64,000 nt of DNA from Saccharopolyspora dendranthemae (GTDB lineage Bacteria; Actinomycetota; Actinomycetes; Mycobacteriales; Pseudonocardiaceae). Below, in pieces: positions 59,980-64,000 of this stretch. The stretch's first letter is position 1; every line of letters starts with the position of its first letter. The notes below the pieces were generated by a model, which did not search any database, had not been told where the DNA came from, and saw nothing but the letters and a program-made list of their open reading frames with translations. Position numbers and translations under genes: made by a program. The stretch is taken from the NCBI RefSeq assembly GCF_007829955.1, contig NZ_VIWX01000003.1, positions 124,001 to 188,000 of the forward strand, written 5' to 3'.

Positions 59980-60735
59980 CTACTTCTCCCGGTCCAAACC
60001 TACCGCCTCGCCGCGGGCATCGAGAGACACGCGATCGAGCAGTTCCACGCCGTTGTTGCGGACGCTGTTGACCGCCGTGGAAACCGGCCTGACCTCGAGC
60101 GATTCGGCGATCTCCAGCGACGGCGGCGCGAGCAGATCGGACACGTCCGGCTGATCCGGATCCAGCCAGCGCGACCACGCCTGCGACGGCAGCACCATCG
60201 GCATCCGGTCGTGCACCCCGGTCAGCTGCCCGACCGCCGCGGCGGTCAGCACCGAGCAGGTCACCAGCGGCTCGGCCTCGTCGTTCTCCCGCCAGGTCGA
60301 GTAGATCCCGGCCATCGCCAGGCTCGAACCGTCCGGCGGCGTCATGAAGAACGGCTGCTTCGTGCCGCCCTCGCGCTTCCACTCGTACCAACCGTCGGCG
60401 GGCACCAGGCAGCGGTAGCGCTTGATCGAGCTGCGGAACGCGGGCTTGCTGGTCACCGTCTCCGACTTGGCGTTGATCATCCGGTTCCCGATGGACTTGT
60501 CCTTCGCCCAGAACGGCACCAGACCCCACCGCATCACCCGGATCGACCGTTCGGTGCGCTCCAGGTCGGCTTCGCCGGTCTCGTCCTGAGGGTGCCGCTG
60601 CACCACGGTGAGCACCCTCTTGGTCGGGGCGACGTTGAAGTCCGCTCCCGGCGCCGCGCCCCCGGTCGCGTCCAGCGCGGCGAACTCCGCCGCGAGCTTC
60701 CCCGGGTCCTTGCTGGAGGCGTACCTGCCGCACAT
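59980..60735 (-). CDS. SRAP (HMCES/YedK) family protein, copy 2
   Basis: The 251-residue protein begins MCGRYASSKDP and keeps the nucleophile Cys2, the DNA-binding NVAPTK and RWGLVPFWAK, INAKSETV, DGWYEWK and VHDRMPMVLP. Its order and residues match Rv3226c. It is about half identical to the gene downstream of it and clearly an old tandem duplicate, not a recent one. It is divergent from aroA (start 60865), as Rv3226c is from Rv3227. Confidence 0.93.
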   Translation of the reverse strand: MCGRYASSKDPGKLAAEFAALDATGGAAPGADFNVAPTKRVLTVVQRHPQDETGEADLERTERSIRVMRWGLVPFWAKDKSIGNRMINAKSETVTSKPAFRSSIKRYRCLVPADGWYEWKREGGTKQPFFMTPPDGSSLAMAGIYSTWRENDEAEPLVTCSVLTAAAVGQLTGVHDRMPMVLPSQAWSRWLDPDQPDVSDLLAPPSLEIAESLEVRPVSTAVNSVRNNGVELLDRVSLDARGEAVGLDREK

Positions 60736-60864
60736 CCGCCAGCCACCTCCTGCGCGTCGAAGGCCGTGTAGTCCACTTCATCCTGGCAGTCCGAGTTCAT
60801 CCCTGGCGAGCGTCCTGACGCCCCGGCGCTGAAATACCCGGGTGGAATGCGGGATCATTGACCC

Positions 60865-62133
60865 ATGACCCAGCTCTGGCCTGCTCCCGTCGCCGCCGGC
60901 GCGGTGCGCGCGACCGTCCCGCTGCCCGGTTCGAAGTCGATCACCAACCGGGCGCTGGTGCTCGCCGCGCTCGCCGACGGACCGTCCGCGCTGCGCGCGC
61001 CGCTGCGCAGCCGGGACACCGAGCTGATGGCCTCCGCGCTGCGCTCGCTGGGCGCCACGATCACCGACGGCCCGGACGGATCCTGGCAGGTCGACCCGGC
61101 TGACCTGCGCGGACCGGCGGAGGTCGACTGCGGGCTGGCCGGGACCGTGATGCGCTTCCTGCCCCCGGTGGCCGCCCTGGCCACCGGCCGGATCTCCTTC
61201 GACGGCGATCCGCAGGCCCGCAAGCGACCGCTGGGCACCGTGCTCGACGCGCTGCGCGAGCTGGGCGCGGACATCACCGGCGGTTCGCTGCCCTTCGAGG
61301 TGCACGGCACCGGCAACCTCCACGGCGGCACGGTCACCATCGACGCCTCGGCGTCGTCGCAGTTCGTCTCGGGCCTGCTGCTGTCCGCCCCGCGCTTCGA
61401 CCACGGCGTCACCGTCCGCCACTCCGGCTCGCCGGTGCCGTCGCTGCCGCACATCGAGATGACGGTCGCGATGCTGCGCGACGCCGGTGTCGTCGTCGAC
61501 GCCTCGCAGCGCAACACCTGGCGCGTCGAACCGGGCAAGATCAGCGCGCTGGACGCCGACGTCGAACCCGATCTGTCCAACGCGACTCCGTTCCTGGCCG
61601 CCGCGGCCGTCACCGGCGGCAGCGTCACGGTGCCCGGCTGGCCGGCCAGGACCACCCAGCCCGGCGACGCGATCCGCGAAATCCTCGCCCAGATGGGCGC
61701 CGACGTCCGCCTCGACTCCGACGGGCTCACCGTCACCGGACCCGACGAGCTGGCGCCGGTCGACATCGACCTGCGCGCCGTCGGCGAGCTCACGCCCACC
61801 GTCGCCGCCCTGGCGGCGCTGGCCTCCGGCCGGTCCCACCTGCGCGGCATCGCGCACCTGCGCGGGCACGAGACCGACCGGCTCGCCGCCCTGGAGAACG
61901 AGCTCAACGGGCTGGGCGGCCAGGTGCAGCAGACCGAGGACGGTCTGATCATCGACGCCAGGCCGCTCACCGGCGCCGAGTGGCGCTCCTACGCCGATCA
62001 CCGGATGGCGACGGCGGGCGCGATCCTCGGGCTGAAGGTGCCGGGCGTGATGGTCGAGGACGTCGCCACCACCAGCAAGACCATCCCGGACTTCCCGGGG
62101 ATGTGGGCCGCGATGCTCGGGGACTCCGCGTGA
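60865..62133 (+). CDS. aroA: 3-phosphoshikimate 1-carboxyvinyltransferase (EPSP synthase)
   Basis: The 422-residue enzyme has [21 protein letters not shown] (16-36) with the substrate-binding SKS, a central [36 protein letters not shown] and [15 protein letters not shown] with the Glu-x-Asp-Arg motif, then [17 protein letters not shown]. It joins phosphoenolpyruvate to shikimate-3-phosphate in aromatic amino acid synthesis. GATCAT at 60853-60858 ends 6 bases before ATG 60865 and there is no ribosome binding site. The rsgA gene follows by 16 bases. Confidence 0.97.
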   Translation: MTQLWPAPVAAGAVRATVPLPGSKSITNRALVLAALADGPSALRAPLRSRDTELMASALRSLGATITDGPDGSWQVDPADLRGPAEVDCGLAGTVMRFLPPVAALATGRISFDGDPQARKRPLGTVLDALRELGADITGGSLPFEVHGTGNLHGGTVTIDASASSQFVSGLLLSAPRFDHGVTVRHSGSPVPSLPHIEMTVAMLRDAGVVVDASQRNTWRVEPGKISALDADVEPDLSNATPFLAAAAVTGGSVTVPGWPARTTQPGDAIREILAQMGADVRLDSDGLTVTGPDELAPVDIDLRAVGELTPTVAALAALASGRSHLRGIAHLRGHETDRLAALENELNGLGGQVQQTEDGLIIDARPLTGAEWRSYADHRMATAGAILGLKVPGVMVEDVATTSKTIPDFPGMWAAMLGDSA

Positions 62134-62149
62134 TCCCGGGAGCCAGGAG

Positions 62150-63157
62150 ATGAGCAAGCGCGGCTGGCGGAACCTCGACGAATCCGACGTGCGGGTGCGT
62201 CCCGGCAGGGGCAGCAGGCCCCGCAGCAAGCAGCGCCCCAAGCACGCGGACGCAGCCGAGGCGATGGTCATCGCCGTGGACCGCGGCAGGTGGACCGTCG
62301 CCCTCGACGGCGACCCGGGACGGGTGGTCACCGCCATGCGGGCCCGCGAGCTCGGCCGCAGCCCGGTCGTCGTCGGCGACCTGGTGGGCGTCGTCGGCGA
62401 CACCTCCGGCAAGCCCGACACGCTCGCGCGCATCGTCCGCGTCGCCGACCGCACGAGCGTCCTGCGCCGCACCGCCGACGACACCGACCCCTACGAGCGG
62501 GTGGTCGTCGCGAACGCCGAGCAGCTCATCATCGTCACCGCGCTCGCCGATCCGCCACCGCGCCCCGGGTTCATCGACCGGTGCCTGGTCGCCGCCTACG
62601 CCGGTGGGCTGTCCCCGGTGCTGTGCCTGACCAAGTCCGACCTGGCCGACCCGGGCGAGTGGATCGCGAACTACTCGTCGCTGGACATGCCGATCACCAT
62701 CACCGAACTCGACGCCGAACCCGCCGAGCTGCGGGAACTCCTCGCCGGGCGCGTCTCCGCGCTCGTCGGGCACTCCGGCGTGGGGAAGTCGACGCTGGTC
62801 AACCGGCTGGTCCCGGACGCCGAGCGCGCGACCGGCGAGGTCAGCGGCGTGGGCAAGGGACGGCACACCTCGACCTCCGCGGTCGCGCTGGCCCTTCCCG
62901 GCAGCGGCTGGGTCGTCGACACACCCGGCATCCGCTCCTTCGGCCTCGCGCACGTGACCGCGGACGACGTGATCGCCCCGTTCGAGGGTTTCGCCGAAGC
63001 GGCCGAGGAATGCCCGCCGAACTGCGGACATCTCGGCGGCACCGACGATCCCGACTGCTACCTCGACACCTACGCCGAGGAGGGAGGCGGCAGCGCTGAT
63101 CAGCTCGCCTCGCTGCGCCGGCTCCTGCACTCCCGGGCCGGACGCGAAGAGACCTGA
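62150..63157 (+). CDS. rsgA: Ribosome small-subunit-dependent GTPase RsgA
   Basis: The 335-residue circularly permuted GTPase has an N-terminal OB fold with a basic tail. Its G motifs run in the order G4 (LTKSD), G5, G1 (GHSGVGKST), G2 region (VGKGRHTST) and G3 (DTPG). The C-terminal zinc segment is CPPNCGH...DPDCY. It acts late in 30S maturation. It forms an operon with aroA, as Rv3228 does with Rv3227. GGGAG lies 9 bases before ATG 62150. Confidence 0.95.
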   Translation: MSKRGWRNLDESDVRVRPGRGSRPRSKQRPKHADAAEAMVIAVDRGRWTVALDGDPGRVVTAMRARELGRSPVVVGDLVGVVGDTSGKPDTLARIVRVADRTSVLRRTADDTDPYERVVVANAEQLIIVTALADPPPRPGFIDRCLVAAYAGGLSPVLCLTKSDLADPGEWIANYSSLDMPITITELDAEPAELRELLAGRVSALVGHSGVGKSTLVNRLVPDAERATGEVSGVGKGRHTSTSAVALALPGSGWVVDTPGIRSFGLAHVTADDVIAPFEGFAEAAEECPPNCGHLGGTDDPDCYLDTYAEEGGGSADQLASLRRLLHSRAGREET

Positions 63158-63282
63158 TCAGCGGGCGAAGTCGTTCCCCCGAATGGGGAAACGCGTCCCG
63201 GGTGGGGTCGGGACTTCGTTGTTAGCGTTGGCCGGCGACGACGTCCGAACCTTCCGCCACTTCTCGCCGAGGAGCACGCCCG

Positions 63283-64000
63283 ATGCCCCGTGCCCGCACC
63301 AGGACTGCGGTGTTGTCCGCTGGCCTCGTCATGACCGCAACTCTCGGTGCGTGCACCGGCGCGCCACAACCCCACGCCGCGATGCCCATGGCCCGCCCGG
63401 ATCCGCGTCCCGTCGCCGAGGCGATGCTGGCCGACACCATCAACAAGATCAACCAGCACGGCACCGCGCACGCCACGATGTCCGGAAGTCTCGGCGTGGT
63501 CGGGCAACTCAACGCCGACGGCGCCGTCCGCTACCGCGGCCCGCAAGCGGACCTCGCCCTCGACGGCAAGACCCGCAACACGCGCACCGAGGACCTCGCC
63601 GTGTCCATCGTGGACGAGGTCGGCTACCTCAACACCCCGCTGGCCCGGCCCGACGCGACCAAACCGTGGCTGAAGATCTCCCAGGACGGCTCGGACTTCG
63701 GCTCGAAGCTGCTCAGCCCGGCGCTGGACCAGCTGCACGAATCCGTCGACCCGCGAGCCACTTTCAGCGGCATCGAGCAGGCCACCCGCATCCAGGACTC
63801 CGCGCCGGACACCGTCGACGGACGCCCGACGACCCGCTACGACCTGCGAGTCCTCACCGAAGAGGCCGCCAGGACCGCCACGGACGAGCAGCAGCGCGAG
63901 CGCTTCCAGCGGGCCGCCGAGAACGGCGAGCGCGAACTCGGCTACCAGCTGTGGCTCGACGAGAGCGGTCTGCCTGCGAAGTTCGCCGCCACCACCAAGG
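63283..64000 (+). CDS. LppX/LprG-like lipoprotein (partial at the right edge)
   Basis: The frame opens at ATG 63283 after GAGGAG and runs off the window (239 residues visible). MPRARTRTAVLSAGLVMTATLGACTG is a lipoprotein signal with lipobox LGAC and lipidated Cys24. The mature part, with HATMSGSLGVVGQLNADGAVRYRGPQADLALDG and GYQLWLDESGLPAKFAATT, has the long beta-strand pattern of the LolA/LppX_LprAFG fold. In mycobacteria such proteins carry lipids or lipoglycans through the envelope, which would fit a lipid-linked arabinan-making cell. The assignment to LprG itself is not possible. Confidence 0.8.
   Translation, partial: MPRARTRTAVLSAGLVMTATLGACTGAPQPHAAMPMARPDPRPVAEAMLADTINKINQHGTAHATMSGSLGVVGQLNADGAVRYRGPQADLALDGKTRNTRTEDLAVSIVDEVGYLNTPLARPDATKPWLKISQDGSDFGSKLLSPALDQLHESVDPRATFSGIEQATRIQDSAPDTVDGRPTTRYDLRVLTEEAARTATDEQQRERFQRAAENGERELGYQLWLDESGLPAKFAATTK

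Overview
The window is high-GC actinobacterial chromosome. Three traits point to a Pseudonocardiaceae-type organism that makes arabinogalactan but no mycolic acids, such as Saccharopolyspora: (1) a full set of arabinogalactan genes (glf, glfT1, glfT2, wzm/wzt, dprE1, dprE2, a UbiA DPPR synthase and three Emb arabinosyltransferases); (2) a bacterial proteasome activator (Bpa) gene; (3) a SigR/RsrA pair. The mycolate genes (fadD32-pks13-accD4, mycolyltransferases) that lie between emb and ubiA in mycobacteria are absent here. The genus is an inference from gene content.

Layout. 1-504: the end of what looks like an integrated mobile element. It holds the C-terminus of a gene, short direct repeats, and the 3' half of a tRNA-Ser(UGA) gene followed by that tRNA's own terminator, which is the classic scar of a tRNA attachment site. 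567-13185: a mixed accessory/housekeeping stretch with an ASCH protein, secreted trypsin-like protease, Spo0M-like protein, ECF41 sigma factor with an SRPBCC partner, F420-type oxidoreductase, small regulators, TetR, secreted M28 aminopeptidase, quinone oxidoreductase and a class V aminotransferase-like protein lacking its expected lysine. 13318-16616: bpa, then wzm-wzt-glfT1 (galactan initiation and export). 16780-35080: emb, gtrA, two tandem dprE1 copies and dprE2 (DPA synthesis), a methyltransferase, two more emb genes, then a GT2-GtrA-flavoprotein module. 35184-44479: phoD phosphatase, then the minus-strand operon glf-glfT2-PAP2-ubiA (galactan polymerisation and DPPR synthesis), a GT-C mannosyl/arabinosyltransferase and a secreted amidase. 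44603-54554: genes in the order of the M. tuberculosis Rv3813-Rv3838 region (HAD phosphatase, serS, septum-formation protein, zincin, phosphoglycerate mutase, pheA), with a YgiB/YgiC-like pair inserted. 54740-64000: macro-domain protein, DoxX, DevR-like regulator, then sigR-rsrA, ybaK, hydrolase, two SRAP genes, aroA, rsgA and a lipoprotein cut by the window edge, matching the Rv3220-Rv3228 neighbourhood.

How it works together: DprE1/DprE2 make decaprenyl-phosphoarabinose from the DPPR made by UbiA and the PAP2 phosphatase. Glf makes UDP-galactofuranose for GlfT1 and GlfT2. Wzm/Wzt exports the lipid-linked galactan, and the Emb proteins and the GT87-type enzyme add arabinose or related sugars outside. 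Two GtrA-type flippases, one beside dprE1 and one beside a GtrB-like transferase, could flip lipid-linked sugars.

Two window-wide patterns stand out. Many genes (about twenty) have a -10-like hexamer (TANNNT or xANNNT) ending 6-8 bases before the start codon and no ribosome binding site, so they look leaderless. Most convergent gene ends carry strong palindromes, and three of these palindrome families are dispersed, near-identical repeats, two of them with compensatory changes in both arms.
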